NCBI RefSeq assembly: GCF_029946145.1
Contig: NZ_JAQSDY010000030.1
Coordinates: forward strand, 50,540-114,539
DNA: 64,000 nt
From: Brevundimonas sp.
Lineage (GTDB): Bacteria > Pseudomonadota > Alphaproteobacteria > Caulobacterales > Caulobacteraceae
Direction of reading: 5' to 3'
The notes beneath the pieces were generated by a model. It made no database searches. It was not told the origin of the DNA and saw nothing but the letters and a program-made list of their open reading frames with translations. Position 1 is the first letter of the stretch; each line of letters opens with the position of its first letter. The translations under genes and the position numbers were made by a program. Positions 49,116-59,540 of this stretch are shown in pieces.

Positions 49116-50792
49116 TCAGCGCTGCATCGCATAGGCCTTGACCAGGTCGAACAGGAAGTCGCGGCCTTCATAGAGCGAGCGGACGCGGATGCGTTCGTTC
49201 AGGCCATGCGCGCCACCGCCGTCAGGATCTCCGAACATGCCGGTCACGCCATAGGTCGGGATGCCGGCCTTGTTGGTGAACCGGCCGTCCGTGGCCCCCA
49301 CGGCCATGGTCGGCACGACCGGCACGCCGGGCCACATCCGGCCCGCGATCTGACGGATCGGGTCGAGGATGGCCGGGCTCAGCGTCGGCGGCGGCGAGCT
49401 CGGATCGGGCGCGCCGACGGTGGTGATGGCGATGGCCGGATTATCCAGAACCCGGGCGATCCCGGCCTGGGTTTCCTCGATCGTGTGGCCGGGCAGGATG
49501 CGGCAGTTGACGTTGGCCGTGACGCGCTGGGGCTGGGCGTTGGGCGCATGGCCGCCGTTGATCAGCGTGGGGATGCAGGTCGTCCGCATCGTCGCGTTCC
49601 AGATCGGATTGGCGGCGGACAGGCGCGCCGCCGCCGCGGCGTCGGGCGCATCGCTCGCCGTCAGGGCGCGAAGGTCCTCGGCGAATTGTGGCGAGGTGTC
49701 CGCCACGGCCGCGAAATAGGCGCGGGTGACCGGGTTCAGCTCCAGGGCGAAGTCATGATCGCCGAGCGCCGCCAGTGACCGCGACATGGCGGCGATGGCG
49801 TTGTCCTTGCGCGGCCGGGCGCTGTGGCCGCCGGGGTTGGTGAGCTCCAGCTGAAAGTCCTGATAGAGTTTCTCGCCGGCCTGGACGTTCAGGGCGATGC
49901 GGTTTCCTTCGGCGTCCAGCTGGCCGCCCGCCCCCTCGTTCAGGGCGAACCCGGCCTGAAGCGCGTCGGGGTGTTCGCGCAGCAGCCATTCGACGCCGTT
50001 CCAGGTGTCGGCGGTTTCCTCGCCGCAGGTCAGGGCGATCTTGATGTCGCGGCGCGGCCGGAAGCCGGCGGTCTTCAGCCGCACCAGCGTGTCCACCCAG
50101 ACCGAGGCCTGGGCTTTGTCGTCGGTGGCTCCGCGGGCGTAGAAATAACCGTCCTCCTCCACCAGGGTGAAGGGATCGCGGGTCCAGTCCACCCGGTTCG
50201 CTTCCACCACGTCGATATGGGCCAGCAGCAGCAGGGGCGCGGCGGCCGGATCCGAGCCGCGCAGAACCGCCGCCAGATTTCCGTCCTTCGGCCGGTCCGT
50301 CGGCGTCAGGACCCGCACGTCGGCGGCGGGATAGCCGGCGGCGAGCAGGCGCGCGGCCATGCGCTCGGAGGCGAGGGTGCAACTGCCTTCGGACAGGGTG
50401 GTGTTGGTTTCGACCAGCTCTTCGTACAGGTCGCGGAAGGCGGCCTGATCGGGGCGGACGCCAGGCGTCTGGGCCCGGGCGCGCGTGGCCCCCAGGGCGA
50501 ACAGCGCGATGACGATGGCCGCGACCACGATCAGGGCGAGGACCGCGCGCAGGCGCCGGCCGTCGCGCACCGCCTCATGAGCGCGCTCGTCCAGCCAGTA
50601 GCGGTCGCCGCTCTCGCGCACGGACCCGGTCCGCACCAGCCGGCGCAGGGCGGATGCCCCGCCGGGCCGGCCGACAGACAGGGGTACGGCCCGATCCGCG
50701 GCCATGGCGCCGTGCTCGCGCAGTGTCTGGACGATGGTTCGTTCCGCCCGTCGGGCAAGGGCCACCACGACCGCGCCGCCTGAAGTCGACAT
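49116..50792 (-). CDS. Winged-helix/TM protein fused to an M20-family peptidase
   Basis: 558 residues. Residues 1-75 look like a winged helix (AERTIVQTLREHGAMAADRA, then ALRRLVRTGSVRESGDRYWL and DERAHEAVRDGRR). A membrane segment (about 82-103, LALIVVAAIVIALFALGAT) follows, ending ARAQTPG, and the remainder is an M20 peptidase. Zinc and catalytic residues are in LLAHIDVVEA, GATDDKAQA and CGEETADTWNG. M20 enzymes trim peptides or acyl amino acids; here the catalytic part should be periplasmic. The winged-helix part is cytoplasmic. The joint form is unusual. Confidence 0.82.
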   Translation of the reverse strand: MSTSGGAVVVALARRAERTIVQTLREHGAMAADRAVPLSVGRPGGASALRRLVRTGSVRESGDRYWLDERAHEAVRDGRRLRAVLALIVVAAIVIALFALGATRARAQTPGVRPDQAAFRDLYEELVETNTTLSEGSCTLASERMAARLLAAGYPAADVRVLTPTDRPKDGNLAAVLRGSDPAAAPLLLLAHIDVVEANRVDWTRDPFTLVEEDGYFYARGATDDKAQASVWVDTLVRLKTAGFRPRRDIKIALTCGEETADTWNGVEWLLREHPDALQAGFALNEGAGGQLDAEGNRIALNVQAGEKLYQDFQLELTNPGGHSARPRKDNAIAAMSRSLAALGDHDFALELNPVTRAYFAAVADTSPQFAEDLRALTASDAPDAAAAARLSAANPIWNATMRTTCIPTLINGGHAPNAQPQRVTANVNCRILPGHTIEETQAGIARVLDNPAIAITTVGAPDPSSPPPTLSPAILDPIRQIAGRMWPGVPVVPTMAVGATDGRFTNKAGIPTYGVTGMFGDPDGGGAHGLNERIRVRSLYEGRDFLFDLVKAYAMQR

Positions 50793-50921
50793 GCTGTATT
50801 CTCCCGATCCCGGAATGACGCTAGCGCGGAAAGCGGGTTGAGGGGAGAGCCCTCCACTTGATCCCCCGTCGCGCCCGGGACTAGGTTGAAGATTCGTCAG
50901 TCATCGGAGCGAATTACACAC

Positions 50922-51608
50922 ATGGACCTGGATCTGGTCTGGCCGGTCGCGGCAGCCATGACGGCCGGGGGGCTGATCGGCATCGAGCGCACCTATCATG
51001 GCCACCCGGCGGGTTTCCGGACGCACATCCTGGTGTGTCTGACCTCCTGCCTGCTGATGCTGGCGGCGATGCACCAGTCGACCTGGGCCTTCACGGCCCT
51101 GCCCGGACAGACGGTGGTGATCGATCCGACACGGATGTCGCACGGCCTGCTGACCGGCATCGGCTTCCTCTGCGCCGGGGTCATCTTCCGCGAGGGGTTC
51201 TCGGTCCACGGCCTGACCACGGCGGCGTCGCTGTGGGTCACCTCGGCGATCGGGGTCCTGTACGGCGTGGGGATGATGGAGCTGGCGCTGATCGGTTCGG
51301 GCGCGACCCTCGGGGTGCTTGCCGTGCTGCGACTGCTCGACGCCAAACTGCCCCATGTGGGGGTGATGGACGTCGTCCTGCGCTGGAAGCGGGGCCAGGC
51401 GCCCAGCGGCCTCGCGGTGCGCGACCTGCTGCGCGGCAACGGGGTGAAGGTGGTCCGTCTCGGCCATGTGATGAGCCACGACGGCGCGATCCACGAGCAC
51501 CATCTCAAGGTCAAGGGGCACGTCCCGATCGACATCGACCGCCTGGTGGCCCAGCTCGGCGCCGAGGACGGCCTGGCGGGCTTTTCCATCCTGCCCCGCG
51601 AGGAGTGA
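50922..51608 (+). CDS. MgtC/SapB-family membrane protein
   Basis: 228 residues from ATG 50922. The N-terminal half has about four membrane segments (MTAGGLIGIERTYHGHPAGF, with the family GxERexxG motif, then LTGIGFLCAGVIFREGFSV and LTTAASLWVTSAIGVLYG). The C-terminal part (about 150-228) is an ACT-like cytoplasmic domain. MgtC proteins aid growth at low magnesium and inhibit F-type ATP synthase in some pathogens. The gene sits alone between a divergent peptidase and ruvC, 37 bases before the latter. Confidence 0.93.
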   Translation: MDLDLVWPVAAAMTAGGLIGIERTYHGHPAGFRTHILVCLTSCLLMLAAMHQSTWAFTALPGQTVVIDPTRMSHGLLTGIGFLCAGVIFREGFSVHGLTTAASLWVTSAIGVLYGVGMMELALIGSGATLGVLAVLRLLDAKLPHVGVMDVVLRWKRGQAPSGLAVRDLLRGNGVKVVRLGHVMSHDGAIHEHHLKVKGHVPIDIDRLVAQLGAEDGLAGFSILPREE

Positions 51609-51645
51609 CGGCGGTCATTGTTCGTCAACCTCGTTTGAGGCATGA

Positions 51646-52185
51646 ATGGAACGAATGACGAACACCTTGATTCCAGACGGGACGACTCGCATCCTCGGCC
51701 TCGACCCCGGCCTCCGCCGCACCGGCTGGGGCGTGGTCGTGGCCGAGGGGTCGCGTCTGCGCTGGGTCGCGCACGGGGTGATCAGCCCTCCGGAGGCCGC
51801 GCCGTTCAGCGAGCGGCTGCTGCATCTGCTGGAGGCCGTGGGCGAGGTCTGCGCCGCCCACAGCTGCGATGAAGCGGCGATCGAGGAGGTGTTCGTCAAC
51901 ATGAACCCGTCCTCGACGCTGAAACTGGGCCACGCCCGGGCGGCGGTCATGCTGGCCCCCGCGCGTTGCGGCCTGCCGGTGGCGGAATATTCGCCCAATC
52001 TGATCAAGAAGGCGGTGGTCGGCGCCGGCCATGCCGACAAGAGCCAGATCGCCTTCATGGTCAAACGGTTGCTGCCCTCGGCCGGCGACGTGAAGGCCGA
52101 CGCCGCCGACGCCCTGGCCGTCGCCATCACCCATGCGCAGATGCGCAAGCGGACCCTGCTGACCGCATTGCGGGGCGCGGCGTGA
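51646..52185 (+). CDS. ruvC: Holliday junction resolvase RuvC
   Basis: 179 residues. RuvC cuts four-way junctions as a dimer. The four acidic active-site residues are in [14 protein letters not shown] (Asp near 20), [20 protein letters not shown] (Glu), and [17 protein letters not shown] (two Asp). The start is ATG 51646, with TGAGG at 51636-51640; ATG 51655 is possible. Its stop overlaps the ruvA start by 4 bases (GTGA), showing coupling. Confidence 0.97.
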   Translation: MERMTNTLIPDGTTRILGLDPGLRRTGWGVVVAEGSRLRWVAHGVISPPEAAPFSERLLHLLEAVGEVCAAHSCDEAAIEEVFVNMNPSSTLKLGHARAAVMLAPARCGLPVAEYSPNLIKKAVVGAGHADKSQIAFMVKRLLPSAGDVKADAADALAVAITHAQMRKRTLLTALRGAA

Positions 52186-52799
52186 TCGGCCGTCTGAGGG
52201 GCCTGCTGGCCGAGGTCGAGCAGGATCACTGCCTGATCGACTGCGCCGGCGTGGGCTATGTCGTGGTCTGCGGGGCGCGGACGCTGCAGCGGCTCCCCGC
52301 GCCGGGCGATGAGGCGACCCTGCAGATCGAATCGACCTGGAACGCCGAGAGCGGCCCCCGGCTGTACGGCTTCCTGACCCGCGACGATCGCCGCGCCTTC
52401 CGCACCCTCACCGATATCCAGGGCGTGGGACCCAAGGCGGCGCTGTCGGTGCTCGATGTCCTGCCGCCGGGGGATCTGGCGGCGGCGGTGGCGCGCGAGG
52501 ACAAGGCGGCCGTGGCGCGAGCCAATGGCGTCGGCCCCAAGCTGGCCCTGCGCATCGTCACCGAGCTGAAGGGCAAGTCGCTGGGCGACGTGTCGTTCAC
52601 CCCCGGCGCGCCGGGGGTGCATGTCGAGGCCCCGGCCCCGGTCCCCAGCGTCACGGGCGAGGCGGTGTCCGCCCTGCTGGGTCTGGGGGTCGCCGAGATC
52701 AACGCCCGCCGCGCCGTCGATCAGGCCCTGATCCGTCTGGGCGAGGACGCCGAACTGTCCGCCGTCATCCGCGCCGCCCTGCAGGAGCTGGGGCGATGA
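52182..52799 (+). CDS. ruvA: Holliday junction branch migration protein RuvA
   Basis: 205 residues. RuvA is the tetrameric junction-binding part of RuvAB. Domain I is [20 protein letters not shown], domain II has the helix-hairpin-helix motifs [10 protein letters not shown] and [19 protein letters not shown], and domain III is the C-terminal three-helix unit ([19 protein letters not shown]). GTG 52182 overlaps the ruvC stop. A palindromic repeat starts 2 bases after its stop. Confidence 0.97.
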   Translation: MIGRLRGLLAEVEQDHCLIDCAGVGYVVVCGARTLQRLPAPGDEATLQIESTWNAESGPRLYGFLTRDDRRAFRTLTDIQGVGPKAALSVLDVLPPGDLAAAVAREDKAAVARANGVGPKLALRIVTELKGKSLGDVSFTPGAPGVHVEAPAPVPSVTGEAVSALLGLGVAEINARRAVDQALIRLGEDAELSAVIRAALQELGR

Positions 52800-52800
52800 G

Positions 52801-52955
52801 CCCCTCTTTCCCCGTCATCCTCGGGCTTGACCCGAGGATCAGACCATCCGGGGCTCGCTGGAGGGATTGCGGTCCCGCGCGTCGGGCCGTCTCCGCCGCA
52901 CAGCCCGGCCTCGCCTCTGATCCTCGGGTCAAGCTCGAGGATGACGGCAGAGGGG
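52801..52955. repeat. Inverted repeat element between ruvA and ruvB
   Basis: A left arm at 52801-52843 (CATCCTCGGGCTTGACCCGA in the middle) and a near-complementary right arm at 52916-52955 enclose about 72 bases. The right arm runs into GGGGGGAG at 52952-52959, which appears to be the ribosome site of ruvB. Confidence 0.85.
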
Positions 52956-52968
52956 GGAGTGTGGCGCC

Positions 52969-54003
52969 ATGACCGACGACCGCATCATCTCCGGCGCCCC
53001 CGTCCCCGGCGAGATCCACGACCGCGCCCTGCGGCCCCAGACCCTGTCCGAGTTCGTCGGTCAGGCGCAGGCCAAGGGCAATCTGAAGGTCTTCATCGAC
53101 GCCGCCCGCGGCCGGGGCGAGGCGCTGGACCACGTCCTGCTGTTCGGCCCGCCCGGACTGGGCAAGACCACCCTGGCGCAGATCGTGGCGCGCGAACTGG
53201 GCGTCGGCTTCCGCGCCACCTCGGGGCCGATCCTCGCCAAGGCCGGCGATCTGGCCGCCATCCTGACCAATCTCGAACCGCGCGACGTGCTGTTCATCGA
53301 CGAGATCCACCGCCTCGCCCCGACGGTCGAGGAGATCCTGTACCCGGCCATGGAAGACCATGTGCTGGACCTGATCATCGGCGAGGGCCCCTCGGCCCGC
53401 TCGGTGCGGATCGATCTGGCGCCCTTCACCCTGGTCGGCGCCACGACCCGGGCGGGCCTGCTGGCCACGCCGCTGCGCGACCGCTTCGGCATTCCGCTGC
53501 GGCTCGAATTCTACACGCCCGAGGAACTGGTGCGGGTGATCACCGGGGCGGCGCGCAAGATGGGCGTCGCCGTCGATGACGAGGGCGCCCGCGAGATCGC
53601 CTCGCGCTCGCGCGGCACGCCGCGCGTGGCCGGACGGCTGCTGCGCCGGGTGCGGGACTTCGCCGAGGCCGAAGGGTCGCCGATGATCGACCGGCTGGCC
53701 GCCGCGCGGGCGCTGGCGCGGCTCGAGGTCGACGAGGCCGGGCTCGACGCCAACGACCGCCGCTTCCTCAAGGCCCTGATCGAGAATTACGGCGGCGGGC
53801 CCGTCGGCATGGACACGCTCGCCGCCGCCATCGCCGAGGCCCGCGACGCCGTCGAGGACGTGATCGAACCCTATCTGCTGCAGCAGGGCTTCATCCAGCG
53901 CACCCCGCGCGGCCGGATGGCCTGCGCCAGGGCCTATGCGCATCTGGGCCTGACCGAGCCGCCGAGGGGGCCGGAGCAGGGCGGGCTGTTCGGGGGCAAG
54001 TAA
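52969..54003 (+). CDS. ruvB: Holliday junction branch migration ATPase RuvB
   Basis: 344 residues. RuvB is the AAA+ motor that turns DNA through the RuvA-bound junction. Walker A is [10 protein letters not shown] (about 59-68), Walker B is [11 protein letters not shown], sensor 1 is [10 protein letters not shown], and the C-terminal winged helix has [16 protein letters not shown] 52969 follows a GGGGGGAG site contributed by the adjoining repeat. The protein ends in GGLFGGK. A second repeat pair follows at 54020. Confidence 0.98.
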   Translation: MTDDRIISGAPVPGEIHDRALRPQTLSEFVGQAQAKGNLKVFIDAARGRGEALDHVLLFGPPGLGKTTLAQIVARELGVGFRATSGPILAKAGDLAAILTNLEPRDVLFIDEIHRLAPTVEEILYPAMEDHVLDLIIGEGPSARSVRIDLAPFTLVGATTRAGLLATPLRDRFGIPLRLEFYTPEELVRVITGAARKMGVAVDDEGAREIASRSRGTPRVAGRLLRRVRDFAEAEGSPMIDRLAAARALARLEVDEAGLDANDRRFLKALIENYGGGPVGMDTLAAAIAEARDAVEDVIEPYLLQQGFIQRTPRGRMACARAYAHLGLTEPPRGPEQGGLFGGK

Positions 54004-54019
54004 ACCGCTCATCTATGTC

Positions 54020-54147
54020 CGCTCATCCCGGCGAAAGCCGGGACCCAGTGCTTTGGGCGACCCGGTCCGACCGGCGACGCGCTGACGCCTATCCCATGCA
54101 GACTGCCTCGCGAAAGAACCGGGTCCCGGCTTTCGCCGGGATGCACG
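54020..54147. repeat. Inverted repeat after ruvB
   Basis: The arm CTCATCCCGGCGAAAGCCGG at 54022-54041 is matched by the right arm GGTCCCGGCTTTCGCCGGGA at 54122-54141. Each arm is also a small hairpin with a GAAA or TTTC loop. It fills the gap before the 54212 gene and could terminate the ruv transcript. Confidence 0.8.
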
Positions 54148-54211
54148 GGACAGGAGAGGGCCTCTTCCCGCAATCGCCGAACCCCGGCATGCTCCGCCCG
54201 AAGGAGACGGC

Positions 54212-54592
54212 ATGGCGCGAAGGGCGATCCGAACCGACCGGCTGATCGCGGTGCTGGGCGCCGCGGTGCTGCTGCTGGGCGCGGTGATCGTCTGGAACAC
54301 CGCTCGCGCCTCGCGCCCCGGCTTCGTCGAGGAGCCGCCCGCCCGTCGGGTGCTGCGCCAGGCCCGCGAACAGCTGGGCCGCACCGCGGAAATCCGCCTG
54401 CTGGACGAGGGCCGCGGCCGGGTCGTCTGCGGCTATGTCGGGCGGCGCGGCGAGAGCGGGGCCTGGAGCTTCATTTCGCGGCCCAACCGGATCATGATGA
54501 GCGACGACCCCCTGGCGACCGAGTTCCAGGCCATGCTGCGGGCCGACTGCCCGAACCTGCCCAAGGCCCCGCCCGGAAGCGCCGCCCCATGA
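54212..54592 (+). CDS. Small single-TM protein upstream of ybgC
   Basis: 126 residues. One membrane segment (LIAVLGAAVLLLGAVIVWNT, about 11-30) is followed by a soluble part with CGYVGRRGESGAWSFISRPN and a cysteine pair (Cys near 73 and 112). No family recognised. Its stop overlaps the ybgC start in ATGA, so it is coupled to the Tol-Pal cluster and may act with it in the envelope. Confidence 0.75.
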   Translation: MARRAIRTDRLIAVLGAAVLLLGAVIVWNTARASRPGFVEEPPARRVLRQAREQLGRTAEIRLLDEGRGRVVCGYVGRRGESGAWSFISRPNRIMMSDDPLATEFQAMLRADCPNLPKAPPGSAAP

Positions 54593-55041
54593 GCGACCAG
54601 CCCACCGCCGGCCGCTTCGAGGGCCGCGAACACCGCCTGCCCATCCGGGTTTATTACGAGGATACCGACTTCACCGGTCTGGTCTACCACGCCAACTACG
54701 TCCGCTATTTCGAGCGCGGCCGCTCCGACTGCCTGCGACTGATGGGCATCGGCCATACGGATCTGCTGGACGGCGACCAGCCCATGGCCTTCGTGGTCAC
54801 GAAGCTGGGACTGACCTTCCTCAAGCCGGCTCGCATCGACGACGCCCTCGTCGTGCGGACCCACTATGACGCGGTGAAGGGCCCGCGGCTGCTGATCTCG
54901 CAGACGATCACCCGCGGCGATGACCTGCTGTGCCGGGCCGATGTCGAGGTCGCCTGCATCCATATGGACGGACGTCCCCGCCGTCCGACACGGGCCCTGG
55001 TCGAAAAGGTCGGGCCCTGGCTTCTCCTCCCCATCGCCTGA
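54589..55041 (+). CDS. ybgC: Acyl-CoA thioesterase YbgC, Tol-Pal associated
   Basis: 150 residues. The hot-dog signature is YYEDTDFTGLVYHANYVRYF with the catalytic aspartate in DTDFTG. YbgC hydrolyses short acyl-CoA thioesters and is a standard member of tol-pal operons. ATG 54589 overlaps the stop of the preceding gene. The last residues, LLLPIA, and the stop at 55039-55041 are encoded by the left arm of the palindromic repeat at 55024-55198, so the original C-terminus may have been replaced. Confidence 0.94.
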   Translation: MSDQPTAGRFEGREHRLPIRVYYEDTDFTGLVYHANYVRYFERGRSDCLRLMGIGHTDLLDGDQPMAFVVTKLGLTFLKPARIDDALVVRTHYDAVKGPRLLISQTITRGDDLLCRADVEVACIHMDGRPRRPTRALVEKVGPWLLLPIA

Positions 55042-55198
55042 CGATGGGGAGGTGGCTCGGAGGCGACAGCCGACGAGACGGAGGGGGCGACTCGGTGTTC
55101 AGGGATTTGCGATTCCCATCGCTCGCCGGCGTCGCCCCCTCCGTCACGACGCGTATCCGCGCCGCGCCACCTCCCCCTTGCTGCGCAACGGGGAGGAG
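55024..55198. repeat. Inverted repeat overlapping the end of ybgC
   Basis: Left arms CTCCTCCCCATCGC and a hairpin partner GATGGGGAGG lie at 55024-55052. A longer complementary match joins GACGGAGGGGGCGAC near 55077-55091 to GTCGCCCCCTCCGTC near 55131-55145. The right end is CAACGGGGAGGAG at 55186-55198. It fills most of the gap to tolQ (265 bases). Confidence 0.8.
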
Positions 55199-55306
55199 AG
55201 AGCAGGTGACGCCGCCGCCACACCTCGCTAGACCCGCTGGAACCCGCCACACAACCGCCACGCCCGTCCGGTGCACAGGGACGGACAGACGGAAGGACGC
55301 CCTTCG

Positions 55307-56053
<747 letters not shown>

Positions 56054-56056
56054 GCC

Positions 56057-56527
<471 letters not shown>

Positions 56528-56531
56528 CGCC

Positions 56532-57314
56532 TTGGAACGGCCCGGCCCGGCCCTGATCGGTTCCCTTCTGGTCCACGGCGGCGCGATCGTCGCGGTCATC
56601 GCGGCCGGCCTGATCGCGCCCAAGGCCGAGCTGCGTCCGGTCGTCAACGCGGTCCCTGTCTCGATCGTATCTGACGTGGTGATCGAGGCCGCCGCCGCCG
56701 ACAATCCGAGCGAGGAACTGGTCACCGAGGACGCCGCGACCGCGCCGGTGGCTTCGCCGCCCGAGCCCGTTCCCGCGCCGCCCGAGCCGAAACCCGTCCC
56801 GCCGCCGCTTCCCACGCCGACCCCGGTGAAGAAGGCCACGCCGCCGCGTCCGACGCCTCCGCGCGCCCAGCCGCCCCGCCCCACGCCCCCACGGCCGACC
56901 CCGCGCCGGGAGGAGACGCTCGACCTCGACTCCCTGGCGGGGCCGCCGCGTCCCGCGACCCGACCCGGCACGCGTCCGGCGACGGGCCAACAGGGTCAGG
57001 GCTCCGCGCCCCGGGCGACCGGCCCGCAGATCACCGCCATCTTCAACCAGGTCTATCCGAACTGGATACTGCCCTGCGATATCCCCGGGGCTCGCGACCT
57101 GCGTATCCAGATGGACGTCACTCTGGATGCGCGCGGCCGCATCACCGCCGGGCCGACGCTGATCGGCGCCCGTTCGGACCCTGTATGGCGCGCGGCGGCC
57201 GACGGCGCGGTGCGCGCGATCCGTCAGACGGCGCCCTTCGACGTGCCCGAAGGATTCCCGGGCGGCCCCTTCCGCCCGACCTTCGTGACCGAACGCGCCT
57301 GCGCCAATCGCTGA
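56532..57314 (+). CDS. tolA: Tol-Pal system protein TolA (proline-rich, TonB-like)
   Basis: 260 residues. The start is TTG 56532, 4 bases after tolR. One N-terminal membrane segment ([20 protein letters not shown]) is followed by a Pro/Lys/Thr stretch (about 76-140, unlike the long Ala/Lys helix of E. coli TolA) and a small C-terminal domain (about 165-260; [20 protein letters not shown], then [15 protein letters not shown]). TolA spans the periplasm and contacts TolB and Pal. The short form is usual for alphaproteobacteria. Confidence 0.9.
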   Translation: MERPGPALIGSLLVHGGAIVAVIAAGLIAPKAELRPVVNAVPVSIVSDVVIEAAAADNPSEELVTEDAATAPVASPPEPVPAPPEPKPVPPPLPTPTPVKKATPPRPTPPRAQPPRPTPPRPTPRREETLDLDSLAGPPRPATRPGTRPATGQQGQGSAPRATGPQITAIFNQVYPNWILPCDIPGARDLRIQMDVTLDARGRITAGPTLIGARSDPVWRAAADGAVRAIRQTAPFDVPEGFPGGPFRPTFVTERACANR

Positions 57315-57420
57315 AGAAGCGTGACCGGGCCTGAAAGTCGCCCCATTCACGGCCATGCTGGCCTTCTGCGCACGGTCTGGCGATAAGGACCGGCGTACGT
57401 CTGAACCGCGGGAGCCCCTG

Positions 57421-58785
57421 ATGCGACTGAACCGACTTCTGGCGAGCGTCGCCCTCGTGGCGATGGCGGCGACCTCGGTCACGGCCCAGACCCCGCCTCC
57501 GCAGTCCACCGATCCGGTCGAGGTCGAGATCGATCAGGGCGTGCTGCGGCCGCTGCAGATCGCCGTGGTCAATTTCGACGGCCAGAACGGCGCCGACCTG
57601 GGCGGCGTCATCCGCGCCGACCTGGGCCGCTCGGGCTATTTCGAGCCGATGGACCCGGCCAGCTTCGTCGAGACCGGCCTGACCCTGGCCAATGCGCCCA
57701 ACTTTCCGCAGTGGACCTCGATCGGCGCCCAGGCGGTGCTGTACGGCGCGGTGACGCCCCGCCCCGACGGCCGCAACGACTTCGGCTTCCGCCTGTACGA
57801 TCCCTATCGCCAGTGCCAGCTGGCCTCGTACCAGTTCACCGCCACGCCCGAGCAGTGGCGCCGTATCGGCCACAAGATCGCCGACCTGATCTATCAGCGC
57901 ATGACCGGCGAGACCGGCCTGTTCGACAGCCGCGTGGTCTTCGTCTCGGAAAGCGGCACCCAGCTGAACCGCCTGTCGCGCCTCGCCATCTCGGACCAGG
58001 ACGGGTTCAACCCCGTCTATCTGACCCAGGGCGACGAGATCATCATGTCGCCGCGCTTCTCGCTGAGCGACCCCAACGAGATCACCTATGTGGCGCTGGG
58101 CAAGGACTACAGCCGCATCTATCTGTACAATCTGTCAACCGGCCGGCGCGAAAGCCTGGGCGAGTTCGACGGCCAGGTGCTGGCCCCGCGCTTCTCGAAC
58201 GACGGCTCGAAGATGGCCTTCTCGATCATCCGCGGCGGCAATACCGACGTCTATGTGATGGACCTGTCCAGCCGGCAGGTGAGACGCCTGACCAGCGACC
58301 CCGGCATCGACACCTCGCCGTCCTTCAGCCCGGACAACAGCCAGATCGTCTTCACCTCGGACCGGTCCGGCAGCGCCCGCCTGTACGTCATGCGCGCCGA
58401 CGGCTCGGGCCAGCGCGCCATCGCCCGCGGCGGCGGCCTGTACACGGCCCCGAACTGGAGCCCGCGCGGCGATCTGATCGCCTTCACCAAACAGGGCGGC
58501 GGCCGCTTCTCGACCGGCGTCATGAAGCCCGACGGCTCGGGCGAGCGCATCCTCTCGTCCAGCTATTTCGAGGAGGGTCCGTCCTGGGCCCCCAACGGCC
58601 GCTACATCATGTTCGCGCGCCAGAGCCCCGGCGGCGACACCCGGCTGTGGACCGTCGACCTGTCCGGCCGGGTGGTGTCCCAGGCCGGCTACAACGGCCG
58701 CGGCTCGGACCCGGCATGGTCGCCGCTGCTGGACGAACAGCCGTCCAACCTCGGCGGCGGCGGTCCCGACGGCTGCCCGACCTGA
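57421..58785 (+). CDS. tolB: Tol-Pal system periplasmic protein TolB
   Basis: 454 residues from ATG 57421. Signal peptide ends SVTAQT. Domain 1 (about 40-170) is the N-terminal alpha/beta unit, and the C-terminal six-blade propeller shows FSLSDPNEITYVAL, FSNDGSKMAFSII, FSPDNSQIVFTSDRSG and WSPRGDLIAFTKQGGG repeats. TolB binds Pal and TolA. Pal starts 120 bases downstream. Confidence 0.97.
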   Translation: MRLNRLLASVALVAMAATSVTAQTPPPQSTDPVEVEIDQGVLRPLQIAVVNFDGQNGADLGGVIRADLGRSGYFEPMDPASFVETGLTLANAPNFPQWTSIGAQAVLYGAVTPRPDGRNDFGFRLYDPYRQCQLASYQFTATPEQWRRIGHKIADLIYQRMTGETGLFDSRVVFVSESGTQLNRLSRLAISDQDGFNPVYLTQGDEIIMSPRFSLSDPNEITYVALGKDYSRIYLYNLSTGRRESLGEFDGQVLAPRFSNDGSKMAFSIIRGGNTDVYVMDLSSRQVRRLTSDPGIDTSPSFSPDNSQIVFTSDRSGSARLYVMRADGSGQRAIARGGGLYTAPNWSPRGDLIAFTKQGGGRFSTGVMKPDGSGERILSSSYFEEGPSWAPNGRYIMFARQSPGGDTRLWTVDLSGRVVSQAGYNGRGSDPAWSPLLDEQPSNLGGGGPDGCPT

Positions 58786-58905
58786 TCCCGACGGAGCCTT
58801 GTGGCTCAAACCCGCGTTATCGCGACTGGCGAAACCGGTGGCGTGTCAGTACCAACCCTTTAAAGCCAAGCTGAGGCCCAGGCCTCCCCTGAAGGAGACG
58901 ACCCG

Positions 58906-59463
58906 ATGATGAAGCCCTCGACCCTGGTCCGTCTGGCCGCCATCGGCCTGGCCGTGACCGCCATCGCCGCCTGCACGCCGCGCAAGCCCGTCGACACCGG
59001 CGCCGGCGAGACCGTGCCGCCCGCCGGCAACGACCAGTACAATGACAACAGCGCCGCCCCGATCACCGGCGGCGCCGTCGGCGCGCCCGCGCCGGGGTCC
59101 GAGCAGGACTTCGTCGTCAACGTCGGCGACCGGGTCTATTTCGACCTCGACAGCTATCAGCTGCGCTCGGAAGTCTATCCGCGCATGGACGCCCAGGTCG
59201 CCTGGCTGCAGCGCTACCCCAATGTGACGATCCGCATCGAGGGCAACGCCGACGAACGCGGCACCCGCGAATACAACCTGGCCCTCGGCGCCCGCCGCGC
59301 CGAATCGGTCCGCAGCTATCTGGTCGAGCGCGGCATTTCCGCCGGCCGCATCGACACCATCAGCTATGGCAAGGAGCGCCCGATCGCGGCGGGCTCGACC
59401 GAGGAAGCCTTCGCCCGCAACCGCAACGCCCACACGGCCATCGTTTCCGGCGCGACGCGCTGA
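58906..59463 (+). CDS. pal: Peptidoglycan-associated lipoprotein Pal
   Basis: 185 residues. The signal ends TAIAACTPRKP, a lipobox. The OmpA-C domain has VYFDLDSYQLRSEVYPRMDA near 83-102, then GNADERGTREYNLALGARRA near 124-143, which holds the aspartate and arginine that bind diaminopimelic acid. Pal ties the outer membrane to peptidoglycan and accumulates at the division site. The start is ATG 58906 (or 58909). The ribosome site AAGGAG precedes it. Confidence 0.97.
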   Translation: MMKPSTLVRLAAIGLAVTAIAACTPRKPVDTGAGETVPPAGNDQYNDNSAAPITGGAVGAPAPGSEQDFVVNVGDRVYFDLDSYQLRSEVYPRMDAQVAWLQRYPNVTIRIEGNADERGTREYNLALGARRAESVRSYLVERGISAGRIDTISYGKERPIAAGSTEEAFARNRNAHTAIVSGATR

Positions 59464-59540
59464 ACGATCCTTCGCCCCGTCGCGTTCGCGGCGGGGCGGA
59501 GACCTTGAACCGGCCCCAAAGGGGTGGGACGACAACGACC

